This document shows, piece by piece, positions 11,101-23,100 of a DNA stretch of 64,000 nucleotides. Numbering within the stretch: the stretch's first letter is position 1; each line of letters opens with the position of its first letter. A model generated the notes under the pieces. That model had not been told where the DNA came from and searched no databases. It saw nothing but the letters and a program-made list of their open reading frames with translations. Made by a program: the position numbers and the translations under genes. Source of the DNA: Rhabdornis inornatus (lineage: Eukaryota > Chordata > Aves > Passeriformes > Rhabdornithidae); assembly GCA_013397075.1 (NCBI GenBank), contig VWZS01004484.1:1131821-1195820 (forward strand), written 5' to 3'.

Positions 11101-14069
11101 GATTTTTAATGCATATTTTATAATTATCTACTCTAGGTTTTGATTTCCAGCTCATCTCCCTGAGCATGGTAACATATTGCACAACCAATTTGCTGTTTAT
11201 AATATGTCCCTGAAAAGAGGCTCTTCCATCCTGTTTATTCCTGAGTTTCCAGCTGATCTGCACAGAACAAAACAGTGGCTTCTGCGCCAACTTTTGTTAC
11301 AATTTTGCATAACAGTGTTCAACTTTGGCCAATTTTGAAGGTATTGGGTTTTGTTGAGGAAGTATTTCTGTAAAACTTCAGAAATACAAGTATGTCATCT
11401 TAGTACAATGGATAGGGTTTGAGTCTGCTAAGTAAGTTGTCAGTAGGCTAGATACTAGACCTGAATTTTCTCTAAAATTTTCCACTCTGTTAGAACCTAT
11501 ACAAGAGGATTTCCTCTTCACAAGGTTTTGGGTTTTATTTTGCTTTTCGGACTTTGTCTAATTCTTTGGTAAAGATCATCTGGAAGAGAACTGGGGGAAC
11601 TGTCAAAACACAGGTTGTTTCCTGTCATTGTCTAGAGCATTGTGGGCTTCCATCTCCTTCCTGCCTTTTGTTCCTCGGTTGATAATATTGTCTTTAAACA
11701 AGTTCAAACAGAAATAGATGTAATAGAGCTGGAAATAGAAACTAGTATCCTCAAATTAATGTCTTTGCTGCCTGAGCACAATGTGCCAATAATAATAATA
11801 AAGCCAGGTGATCCCAGAGGGGAGTGTTTACAGCCTGTGGGTCTAATCCTGTCACCTTTCCCTTGCAAAGTGAATCTGCTGAAGTCACCAGCAGTACTTC
11901 AAGGAAGTGACAGATGGATGACAGCAGCAGCCAAGTAGCAAGAGGGATTAGCTGGAGTGTGCTGCTCCCAAAAATTCACAGCATTTTTAATAGGTGTTAA
12001 TCATTTGTTCAAGTGAGTTGTGCTTTTTTACTCCACATCCCAGTGGCACCAGTGGAAGGAGTGTTGGATGTTGGACTTGGATCCATCGTAAAATCTGTCC
12101 TTGCACTGTAACATCACCTAAAGGCCATAGCGAGGGTTTATGCCCTGTCCTGGAACATCTGCAAGTAGGCAGGAGCCTGTCTCAGAGCATGGCATGAAAA
12201 TCAGAAGGCAGAACAGAGGTAAAACAAACAAGGGGAAGGATGTAGGGCAAAGTATGAAGGTAAATACCAACAAAAGAAAGTATTTATAGATCACTAGTGA
12301 TATGCCTCAAAAACGGCTGTGCATTTCTTAAACATCTGTTAGTAAAGGAAATATTGCTTCTGTCCCATTGTTGTGAACTACAGATGAATTTCTGGCATCA
12401 GGAAAAAGGTGCACCTCAAAGCTGGGTGTATCATTTTGAAATGGGTTACCAAGGGTATAGTGTTAGTGTATAAAAGACAAAGCCTTTATCCTTGGGGAGC
12501 TTCTGGTAGGCATTGATCTGTGAGAAGAAGCACCAGTAGAGATGAAAAGCTTCTAAAATGAAAATAAGGAGAGTCAAAAAGTGCGATTGAGTTTTGAGGG
12601 GTCTTAAAAGTGAGTATTAAATAAATGAATGAGAAAGGAAGTATAAATGCTGCATTTTTACTGATCTGGTGAGTAGGAATGTGAGCTTTGGAAAGCTTGG
12701 AGTCTGTAGTAAGTAAAAGACAAGAATCGCAGCAGCAGAAAGGGAAAAAATGGGAGTTGACTTATGCTGATAAAGACATTTTTGCCTCCCCAAGCAAAAT
12801 AGGCCACTTCCAGAAACATGTTTAGCACTCATATATTAAACCAGAGTGCCACTGTACGTGTGGCTGGCATGGCACCTGATGGACATGACTGAGCCTCTTC
12901 CTTACCCATATTGTGACCTTACTCAATTGTTGCATTTCACGAGAGAGAAAACATAATGAACATTGGAAGTAAATGTGTTGCTGTCTGCAGTTCAAAACTG
13001 CCTTTATCTTGTTTTCAAACAGTTACAGAATTTCTTCTCCAAGGGGGAAACTTGCTGTGGAGTTTTTAGGTGATGAAAAAATGACTCCCCTGAGGAAGAT
13101 TATGGGAAGCCGAAGAAGACAAGTCACTGTTGTACAGACTTCTATATGTGATTGAAGGATATTTTAGAGATGCAGGAGGTAAAATCAATCAAAGAAAAAA
13201 GTAACTCAAAACCCCCAAACCCCAGTCTCCCCAAACCTGGATTTTATTGCACTACACTCAAAAGATATAATTTCTAATTTAGAGATTCCTGTGTTCAAGG
13301 CTGAAGTAGTTAGTAAACCCCCAAAATGTTAATTGTTTGAGGAGTATGTATGATGAAAAAAGATGATGTGGTTGCAGAGAGACCACAATATCTATTTCTA
13401 GAGTTACCTGTTACATATTTGTTTATGATTCTTCTGTTTGTGGCTCCTCCCTGCTCAAAAGAAAGCTGTGGAGAAGTTTTCTGATTTAATATGGCCTCCT
13501 GGGAACTGTAGAAGGAGTATAAAATCTTTGTAGGATTTGGTGAAGTCAAATAGAATTAATATAGTATTAAAAACGAGACCTGTAGAAAAGGTGAATTGTT
13601 GCTTCCCTTCAATTATTTCCCTTTTAGGCCAATGAAGAGGAGAAAAAAGATGACAACTCAGGCTTACTGTTGCCTGAGGGCTGAGAAAAATTTTGGGTCA
13701 GTAGAAAGCTTGCAAGACTTTGTTTTAGATCTGGCTGAGAAAATTGTCCATGGTGTGTAACCATCTCCAGCATCCAGAAGATCTCTCTGATACGACAGGT
13801 GTTCAGCAGGCTCCTTAAATCAGAGTCTAGGAATTTTTGAGTATCCTGAAACGTGTCCCACAATAAAGGAGGGACACAGTTCTTAAGTTTAAGATTAATC
13901 ATTTAGACTAAAAAAGCAAATAACATAAACTATGATAAGATTACAAGGATTTATTATTAATTGATGCCTGTTATTTTATTCTTAGAGGTCAAGAAAATGC
14001 AAGTGTTGGGATTTTTTGTAGGAACAGCATTTAAATTCAAACTCTTCATTTACCCATTGTGGAAACTAA
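8108..14069. other. Intergenic DNA, no gene recognised
   Basis: AT-rich, few CpGs, no recognisable exon or transposon. The stretch around 8640-8775, rich in TTAAT/ATTAA-type homeodomain-like words, could be a conserved non-coding element but cannot be tested from one sequence. Confidence 0.55.
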
Positions 14070-14345
14070 GTGTGTGCATGAAGGGAGTGAGTCAAACCTA
14101 AGACATGCTGCCATCTGATTATAACCCAATGGGTGGGAGGGACAAAGTCCTTGGGCTTTGAACTAGTTAGATATAAATACAGAGCTCACTGGAAAAGGTC
14201 TGCTCAGAGGGACAGGGGGCCCCAGACAGAAGGGGAAGTAGTCCCAGTATCCTAAATAAAAACCACTCCAATATCATCAATAAGCCCAGAGTGTTCTGGC
14301 GACTGCTTGGATTAAAGGATACTGGAGTGATACAGGCTTCTAGGG
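14070..14345 (+). mobile_element. Possible LTR fragment (TATA and AATAAA spaced as in an LTR)
   Basis: A TATAAA box at 14172-14177 is followed 83 bases later by AATAAA at 14255-14260, then a U5-like stretch with TTCTGGCGACTGC. This order resembles the U3-R-U5 core of a retroviral LTR. I could not find matching terminal repeats or a target duplication, so limits are approximate. Confidence 0.35.
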
Positions 14346-17300
14346 GAGGAAATAGCTCTCTTTTAAGAGGAAAAATGAAAAAGACTCTGTGCCAGAATTA
14401 GGAGATGAAGATCCTTATAACCAACAGAGATTCATCCTGTTTAAACATATTGTAACAGGGCCATAAAAGGCATATGTGCAGTATATCTGTAATCAAAGCA
14501 AAATGAAACTGGTCAGAAGGGATATTTTGAGAACTCCTTGAATCAAACAGTTAAATTTCTTATTCTGCAAACTGAAGCTTGCTCGAAAAAAATAGGAACC
14601 ATGGCAAGTAATTTGGGAATGAGGGAGAGGATTGAGTACTAACTAGTCAATAATATAAATGATAAATTTGTAAATGTATTGAAAGTAAGAAGCATCTTAT
14701 GGAGAATCTTCTTATGGAAACAAGAGAGCAGTGAGGGAAAATCAGCATTGTGCTAAATCTACCCAATACATGTTTGTGCAATGGCCAATTGAATTATTGT
14801 ACCTGACTTAGGTGCAGAAAAAGAGATCTGAAACATAGTGAAGACAATCTTTCAAGTAACAAAATGAGAGCCATTTGATTTATATTATATGTGACATGAA
14901 GATTTTGGCTTAAGCAGTTTGATATGTTGTGTTATGGCACTGTTGTGTTCTTGTACAGATGAAGTATGTATTGCTGGATATATTAGCCTTCTGTTCTCAG
15001 TCTTCCATAATTTTTGTTGGAGAAGGCAGGGATAATTTTTATTAGTTCTGTGTAAGCACTGAGGTTGATTCAGGTGCCATGACAATGGAATTAATATCAG
15101 GAGAGTTACCCATAGTCAAATTTGTAATTGAGCAGTGCCTTTTTATATGATTAAACTCTTTGTAGAGAGTTTTAAAATTGTTCAAGTAAGGCCCTTGGCC
15201 TCTGCTCAAAGGTGAACTTTTTGGAAAGTTTGAGCGAAAACATTTCATCCATGTGTGAATATGAGGAGAGTGGGAAACTATTTTTCTCTCCATAAAGACT
15301 TTTTGCTAACTTCTTTTGAACAGCTCTGCAGTGTGAGTAGTTGAGGCCTGTGGGCTAAAATTTGGTATTGAAATAGCCATAACTATGTAGTGCCTTAGTT
15401 TTGGCTTTGATTTGACTTAGTTGTGAGCCTCAGAAAACAATGTTCTCAGCATGCACTCCAGGGTGTTGTTTCTTTCTTCAAAGCTGGTGAAATGTGCAGC
15501 AGAGAGGATTTACTGTGAGCAACTGAGGAGCTCTGCAGCACAAAATTAGAGAAAGATATTGCTCTGAAGCTGCAGGGTCATGTGGGCATGGAACAGGAAC
15601 AAGAGACCTCTCAAAGCACTTAGGGTTTACGAAAGTTTCTGGGTGTTTCGTGATCCATGAAACTGAAAGTCTAGGAATTCTGAGTGCCAGGACCTGCAGT
15701 CTCTGCTCCTTCAGGTCACTTCCAAGGACTGCAGAGAGTGAGCAGGGATAAGGTGTGGGTGAGTAGAGATAGGGCTAAGCCCAGACTCAGGCACACAGGC
15801 ACTGCTTGCACTCCTCTGGAGGCAGAGGCTCAGGGAGTACAATACACTGCTGCACAATACTCCCCATGACATAGCAGGGGTGCACTTTCCCAGCAATGTG
15901 CCCCTGGTTTTACATGCAGGATTGCTTTGAATGCTTTCCCAATGGGAGTCCAGGGACTTGCTGTTCCTGAAGGAGATATGCCCCCCAGGTCTGAGATTAT
16001 GTCCCTTTGGACAGCACAGCCTGTGAAACAGTGCATGCCTATCTAATTGCAATCGCATGTGAAATCAGAGGGCCAAGGATGGCTGGATGTGCTTCCTTAA
16101 CTACATAATTTTTTGACTTAGCATAGTTAATTATGCAGCCTTATGAATCATTAATTTAGTTTTATGTATGGGAGCTCTGATGCATTTCCTCTGGCTTTTT
16201 ATGATGAAGCTGGTTAATATTTGCAATTACTTGAAGGCTTCTGTTTAGTTCTGGTGTCCAGGAAGAGAGATTATCATGGACTTGTGTGTCTGGCTCTTTA
16301 CTGAGCTGCAATGGCATTATCACATCTTTTGGAGTGAGGGGGGAGCAGTGTTTTCCCTTTTGGACAGGAGCAAGGCTTGCAGAGGTTGCAGACAGTCAAA
16401 AAGCAGGCATACAGTGAGTAATGTAGCATTTTGTTTGCTTTGATTAGTTAGTAGTTTGTAATCGTAATGCAGTGTTTGCTTCTAACAACTTTTCTGACTG
16501 GCTGATGCGTAATGATAGTGCATCTCAGTCATTTAAAGAATATATATATCCAATATATATAACCAGATGAGGTAGGTGGAAGACCTGGCTCACCTCTGCT
16601 CCCTTCTGCATCAGCTCACAGCACGTGCAGAGCATTGCCCATGCTGATGGAAATGTGAGGTATGTGCCTGTGAGGTGCTTTGTGCCATAAAGGACCTTCA
16701 GAAGATTGCAGTGCACTCTAAAGCAGCCCATGACAAACTAACTGTGTAATGGAGTGGGAAGCTGGAACTTGGGTGTGCACAATGTAAAGGAACACTCCCA
16801 GATGAATCCCCTGTAGTGCCTATGGTGAAGAGCTCTTTGCTGCTAAGCTACATGTCAGAGTGGGCTGTCAAAGAAACACAATATAAAACTTACTTGTGTT
16901 TGGATTTTTGTAGTGTCTGAATTATCTAGCTTTTGTTGTTCACCTGCATATGATTCTTTTTTTTTGGTTTCAGTCTCCAGAATTGTAGGCCACGGCACCT
17001 GTTAGTTATCAAATTGAGAGCATGTGCCATAAACAGAAAGCAAGAACTAAGTATGGTTTAAAGAAACCAGATGAATAACAATTAATGAAATAGTCTTGAT
17101 AGAAACAGTATTTGTTTTCTTTTGTAGGTACTCACTTCAAAGGCATCATTCATTGCAGGGGTGTCTCTTTGTATAGGCTTTATTCTATATGATGGATTCT
17201 TGTATTTCCTGTGGAATGAATAGTGTCCATGGAATTTTATTTTTCAATTAACAGTTAGGTAATGCCCTTGAGGTGACATTGCTTTGGAGAATAAGGTAAT

Positions 17301-18274
17301 ACTATAAAAATGTTGACAACAAAGGTATGGCTGTTAGGAAGTGTCTTGCATAACCAACACACAACCAGTTCTGGCTCCTAACCTACTCAAGAACCAAGGA
17401 GTGGAAATGGCTTGGGCTGGCACTGTTATTGAAAGGACCTTCTTGAAACCATGGCTTAACAGTGGTGTGGTTTTTTTCCCATCTCCCAGGGAACATCCTT
17501 GCCCAGTGAAGGTGAGCTACATGCACACCTCAGATACATAGCTTTGTCCTTTCATGCTGTGTGATTTCTTTCCTGGAGAAGCTATCAGGGATCATTCTTA
17601 CATCACCTTGTTGCTTTGTCCTTTTCCTTTGCTCTCCCAAATATTTTCCATATTCGGGTATCTCTGACTTCTGTTTCCTCCTCTCCTGTCAGGCCCTGAG
17701 CAGGGGCAGTCAGACAAGCTGTTCTTTATTTCCAGCTGCTTTATAGATCTTGTGCTTTGTCTTCCCATGCAGGCATCTGCGTGCCAGCTGTAGCAACAGC
17801 TGAAACGCAGGGAAAATCATCACTCTGCCACTACCTTATTTCTCTGTGGACAGTCGGCCAGCTCTTGTTGGGCTGTAAGTGGTCAACGATCTGCAGTCTG
17901 AGAGATTTCCAGACCTCAAAGTATTTTCTTATATAACATTTCACTGTGAGAAGTGTAAAGTGGCATTCACAAGTGGATTTGTTCTTCTCTCTTGCTGCAA
18001 GTGGGAGGGAATATGTGCTTAGATGTATTAGAGGAACAATTCTGCTTCAGTAAAAAGGGCAGGCACAGGGCTTGATTATGGCAGGAATGTAGTTATTGCA
18101 TGTGAACATGATTTGGAAAGAACCAAATGTTTAACACGGTGTTGACGGCATGGTTCATTGGTGCAGATCAGTTTTGTGATTAAAGTCTGCTAAAAGTGCA
18201 AACCAGCAGTTCTACTAAACTGAGTTGTAGACTCTCTTCTTTCTCCTTTTCAGGCTTCCTTCTGTCCTTGAAAT
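14346..18274. other. Intergenic DNA, no gene recognised
   Basis: No exon or repeat family recognised. The AT-rich stretch at 16090-16260 (many TTAAT/ATTA cores) stands out only by composition. Confidence 0.55.
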
Positions 18275-18309
18275 CTTTACAGAACATATTTTAGATATGT
18301 TCTGTAAAG
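18275..18309. repeat. Perfect inverted repeat (14-bp arms, 7-base loop)
   Basis: Left arm CTTTACAGAACATA (18275-18288), loop TTTTAGA, right arm TATGTTCTGTAAAG (18296-18309); every base pairs. It lies 1.8 kb upstream of the RGL1 ATG and close to a CR1 remnant. It may be a hairpin, a miniature element remnant or a protein-binding palindrome. Confidence 0.9.
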
Positions 18310-18365
18310 GCAGACAGTTATCAATAGAATGTCTGATTACTGCTCCTTCTGTAACCTTTCACGGT

Positions 18366-18435
18366 GACATGATTGGACTCAGTGATCTTAGAGATCGTTT
18401 CCAATCTAAACAATTCAATGGTTCTGAAGTCTGGG
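18366..18435 (+). mobile_element. CR1 LINE 3' tail fragment, plus strand
   Basis: GACATGATTGGACTCAGTG, ATCTTAGAGATCGTTTCC and AATCTAAACAATTCAATGG match the CR1 3' end (GATGATCTTAGAGGTC...CCAACC...ATTCTATGATTCT) with several substitutions. It is a short old remnant. Confidence 0.85.
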
Positions 18436-19559
18436 TACCGTATCTCCCTAAAAATGATCTGTGAAGAAAATCTAATTCTGTGCAAGACTAATGGTAAATC
18501 CAATGAATAAAAATGGTATCTTTCTGCTGCTTGCTAAACTGTATGAGGTCATACGCTGCTCCTACCCAATGGAGGTTCTCTCTGTCACTTGTCAGTGTCC
18601 AAGAGGATTTAGAAACGTCATTGCTGGGAGGGCAAGTGCTCTGTCTTGAATGGGAAGTCCTGAGCTTGTCTGTCCATGAGGTATTCTGTAAGGATCCAGT
18701 CTGAAACATGTGATTCAAAAGAAGTTAAATTGAACATCATCACACAAAAAAAGCTTTCATTTCAGAGTAATTTTTTGGCTTTGGTGTTGTATTTCTTGTG
18801 GCTGAATATGCATTTGCATATACTGGTATGTTGGTCCTGTTCAATGGCAATTTGCTCTGCAGGTACTCACACACCTGCTGGGCTGGCCACGAGGGATTGA
18901 ATGCACACTCCGCTTTCTGCACATTAAAATTACGATGTGGAAGAGTGGTTTGCAAAATCTAAAGCATTTAGAATGCTCTTTGCAGTTTTACAGGAGAAGC
19001 CACAGGACTCTGGGAAATCTACACTTCGATTTGTAGGTGCAGGTTATTGATGTCTGTTTATTCCAGATCACTTCAGGATCACACATGTAAACTAACAGCA
19101 CAGCCTGGAAAGTGATCAGATCAGGGCACCTGCGACCACACAGCTCAGTCCTAGTTTTGTAACTGAAAATAATATTCCTTGCTTCTGTATAGTTCCTCTT
19201 GTTAAGAGATAGAAGCACTGACAGCCCCCGAAGCCTGCAATGCTCCTCAGGTCATCGGTACTAACAGTGGTGAAAATAAAAACAGGAACATGCTGGAGGT
19301 CAGTGTGGGGCTTGGGGAGATCTGTTTCAATTCTTAGCGCTTTTGTTGCCTTGCATGGGAATTTGTGCACTTGAATCATCCCTATTTTAAGTCCCAAAGA
19401 GTCGGTAACTAAAGACAGCTCAGGAGGCTATGAAGTTAGTGGGGTTTTTAGGGTATCTTGAGATCGTCGTGTCAGCACTCAGGTGCCTAGAGCTAGAGCA
19501 TCCAGAGAGGTGCTCGTGGTGGCTTCTTTGAGAGCAATATAGAATAAAAGTGAGGACAG
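18436..19559. other. Proximal upstream region of RGL1
   Basis: Unique-looking DNA between the last CR1 remnant and the CpG island. No divergent gene's exon is recognised on the minus strand. Confidence 0.55.
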
Positions 19560-19819
19560 TGTCGGGGATTGCCGGGCCGGGCTTACTAAAACCTTTAACT
19601 TCCTTACTCCCCAACTGGCAGAAGTAAGTTTTTAAAGTTAAGCATAGCTAAAATTCCTTCCTTCCGGCAGCCCGAACACCTGACCCGCGGTGGCCCCTTC
19701 TCCTCTTCGCCCTGCCCGGGCACCGGCAGAGGAGAGAGAGGGAAGGGAAGGAGGGGAAGAGAAGAGAGACGAAGTGGAGGCGCTTCCCTGGGAGTCGGGC
19801 AAGACGCGGCCGCCGCACG

Positions 19820-19925
19820 CGGGGACGAGCGGGCACTGCCCGGGGCAGCGCGGTGCTCCGAGCCAGGACTGCCCGGGGCAGATCGGGCACTGCCGGGCGG
19901 GCACTGCCAGGCAGGCACTGATGAG
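19820..19925. repeat. GC-rich imperfect short tandem units in the RGL1 upstream region
   Basis: Repeated GGGCACTGCC / ACTGCCCGGGGCAG / GGCAGGCACTG words recur about every 15-35 bases. GGCACTGCC and its near-complement GGCAGTGCC-type arms could also form local hairpins. It is probably a small GC minisatellite inside the promoter island. Confidence 0.6.
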
Positions 19926-20137
19926 CTCTTGTTCTTGACCGGGGTTGCGGCCGTAAACAGGAAACCCTGCGCGGGCCGGGCCGAGGCGGCGCCAGGCACG
20001 GCCGCCTCCCCCTGTCCGTCCGTCCGTCCCTCCCCCGGCCCGTCCCTCCCGCTCAGCCCAGGGGCCGCTCGGCTCGGCCCGGCCCGCGACGGGCGCAGCG
20101 CGGCGCGTCCGACCAGGCGCCCGGGAAGCCACCGAGG

Positions 20138-20164
20138 ATGAAACTGCTGTGGAGAGCGAAAATG
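20138..20164 (+). CDS. RGL1: RGL1 coding exon 1 (start codon)
   Basis: Nine codons read MKLLWRAKM, followed directly by the donor GTAACC. The ATG has A at -3, a favourable initiation context, and lies inside the CpG island, as expected for a first exon. The final codon is complete (phase 0), matching the start of the next exon. The residues differ from the remembered mammalian leader only at R6 (Q in human). The exon presumably extends upstream as 5' UTR, whose start cannot be fixed from sequence alone. It is far too short for an ORF finder; it was identified by the peptide and the splice donor. Confidence 0.92.
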
Positions 20165-23100
20165 GTAACCGGCTGTCCCGTCCCCTGCCCTGCCGCGGTC
20201 CCGCTGCCCAGCGATGCTCAGTGCCAGCGATGCCGTGCCCGCGATGCCGTGCCCGGTGCCGGATGATGCCGTGCCCGGTCCCGGCGATGCTGTGCCCGGT
20301 GCCAGGGGTGCCGTGTCCGATGCCCTGCCTGGTACCGGGATATGCTGTGCGCAGCGATGCCGTGCCCGGTTCCGAGCGGAGTCCCTGCATCTTACGTTCG
20401 CTGGAAATTCGGGAGACATTACACTCTGCTTTATTATCTTTATTAGCTTTTTATTTACGAGTTTTAACCGCTCTCTTCCCCCGCTTTTCTCCCCCGAGTC
20501 TAAAGCTGCCTGTTTTTTTTTTTCTTGTTCTTGAAATAATAGGTTTTTGGAAGAGCAAATCACAAGCGCTTTAGATCCCTCCTTCTCAAGAGAATTAAAA
20601 TGTCGCTGTGTTTTAAATGCTCTGTAGCTTCAAAGATTCAAGGCTGCCGAAGTAATTCAACAGTTTTAAAAGTGCGAATCCTTTCCTAAATGAAAGGCCA
20701 AAGAGATTAATTGCTGTAGAAAAGGGGAGAGGAAAGAGACGACTGCTAATCAAAACCAAACTCTTTCCTTTATGCAACTATTTAAAATATGTGCTAGTCT
20801 GGGAAAAACAGTTAAAGAGAAAGTTAGGGTACCTCGATAGAACAGGAAAGGACAGCTTGTCAAGAATATCTCCAGTGTTCCCTCAACCTAAGGGTGTCCT
20901 GGATTGCTTTGATTGTTGTGTTTGCTTTGTGCTGCCCATCTCCTCTGCTCTGCCTGGAGCAGCAGAGCACCTGGGATAGATTGTGGTCAGCAGAAGGGGG
21001 AGAACGGTCCTTTTCATCTTATTTTTCTTTTTCCTTTTCCTGGCAGACCACATTTCAGGATGGGGGTGAAGAGGTAGAAGATGGAGCTGTCTACAATGTC
21101 ACCCTTAAAAAAGTGCAGATTCAGCAGGCTGCCAACAAAGGAGCAAGGTGGCTGGGGGTAAGTGAGGCTAGCACGGGGGAACTGGGGAGGGCTGCTTATG
21201 GACTTCGGAGCCGTCTCCAGGGAGCTGAATTCCGCAGGAATTGTTACAATATTAACTTTTAGCACTGACTGCTCTCATTAGTAGGGGGAAAAAAAAAAGG
21301 AACAAACCAAACACTGAACTAGTCTGCCTGGGTCATCTGAAATAACATTCTCCTTGTGTTGACTTTTCGTCTTTTCTTGACCTGCAAAAACAATTTGACC
21401 AGCTGTGGCCATGTATCAGGTGATTCTTGGTGCAGAAATAAGGATCTTAGTTTATGGCCCGAAAAGCTGAACATTTAACAGTTATTTCAGACTCATTATG
21501 GCTTGTTTCTGCTGTTAGGAACCTATCTCAGGTCTCTAAATAAATAGTTATATTATTTTGACTGGTGAAAGTCCCTCAAAGCAGAACTTCCTCTGAAGTT
21601 AAGGGAATATTGGTTTGGGTCTTATTTCTGTATTGCTTTCTTAGCCAGATGAGAAATTAATTGCATTTCTGCAAGAATTACAGCAATGTACTGTTTTTCA
21701 AAGCACGAAGGCTTTAATAGTAAGTAAAATGACCTTAAATGCACACAATTGGTTTGACATGCTGCTGAGTGCCTTCACCTTTATCAGGCCAAGTCCTCAG
21801 TTGATAAAAAATGTCCTCACTTCATTGGAAGCAGTGCAGCTGTGGCAGATGGGGCTAGGTCTGCAGGAGATGCCTATAACTTTCATAGTATTTTGTTATG
21901 TTTATTTTTTTTTCTTTGGGAACTAAGGCAGTAATATAAGAAGTTGGCTTGATGTAGTATCCATGTTGGTATTTTAAAGGCTTTTAAAACTGCCCTGAGA
22001 TTTATGTCCAGTCATTTTCTTGTGAAGCTCCTGTGACATGAAGCAATACAGCAGAGCTGAAACAAGAGTCTGGAAAAATAAGCGAATTCTGTCCTGCATA
22101 CAGATAGTGCTTAGAGTCTCCCCTTCCCATATTTCCAAGAAGTACACAGAGTTCTAATCAGAACAGATAATTTGAAATCTGCTTCGAGTGGCAGATTTCC
22201 CATTTCTACCTCCTGTTTTTACCAGGAAAAGTACAACCAAGTATGTTTGAGCTCCTGCAACTTTCCCAGCTGGTTTTGTGTAAGAGGTGAAGATCATTTT
22301 GAACATGTCTGTCCCATAAACATAGTTTAGAAAAATAGAATTTTTTTCCTGCTTGGGCTGTGTTGTTCCTTGTAATAGGAGGAGTTTGCCAGACCTTGGT
22401 CCTGTTCTCAAAGGAAAGGAACATGTATTTTCTTGTTGTTGTCCCCACAGCTGATGCTGCCCATCCCAATAGGAGAACCAGGGACTGCAAGGTCAGGGCA
22501 GTGACTGTCAGGTTCCTGTGGCTGTTGTTGGTTTTTTCAGGTTGGAATGTCTGTGGGGAGGGAGACAATGTGTCAGAAATCCACACCTGTTCCGAGCATA
22601 AATCTGTGACTTTGGCTTCCAGTCCGGCCTCTTTCATGAGCAAAAAAACCAAATATTACCTATATGATTTAAAAATATTTTGGAACATATGGGCTGTTTG
22701 TTTCCCCTAAGCTTTTCAGAACATAAAGTATTTTAAGCTCTTCTTGTGATCTTGTTTTATTAATGGCTTTTTTTGTGGTCCTGAAATCAATAAATAGCCT
22801 CTTACCCAGGGCATTATTTATGAAGAGTCATCCCTGCCCCCAGCAATTTGGCTTTGAAAAGCCAGATTGTCTCTTTTAGAACTGTCATCAGTCATCAGGT
22901 GACTTCTATTTTTTTTTTTAATCTGGAGTTTATAAGAGTTTATGATTTTTTTTCTATGCTTTGAAACTCATTAGCACTAAATTGAAAAGATGTTGGATTT
23001 AGCAATGTTGGTCTTAATTTTTTTGATGGTTTTCTAAGTCAGGCTTGGGTTGAAGACTCAAGGTCAACAACCTATTTGTACATCAGCAAGTATTGAGCCT

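Larger units (their letters stand above)
19560..20400 (+). promoter_or_regulatory. RGL1: CpG island covering the RGL1 first exon; promoter and 5' UTR region
   Basis: GC content and CpG density rise sharply from about 19560 and fall again by about 20400, against AT-rich flanks. GGGCGG-type GC boxes occur (for example near 19895) and no TATA box is obvious, as is usual for a dispersed housekeeping-type promoter. Exon 1 with its ATG at 20138 lies inside. The transcription start cannot be placed from sequence. Long minus-strand frames across this island reflect high GC (few stops), not a gene. Confidence 0.85.

Noticed and set aside
19604..20563. Longest open frame in the window (319 codons, minus strand)
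   Set aside because: It lies across the RGL1 CpG island and minisatellite. High GC removes stops, the translation is low-complexity (P/A/G/R/S and repeated short peptides) and resembles no family.
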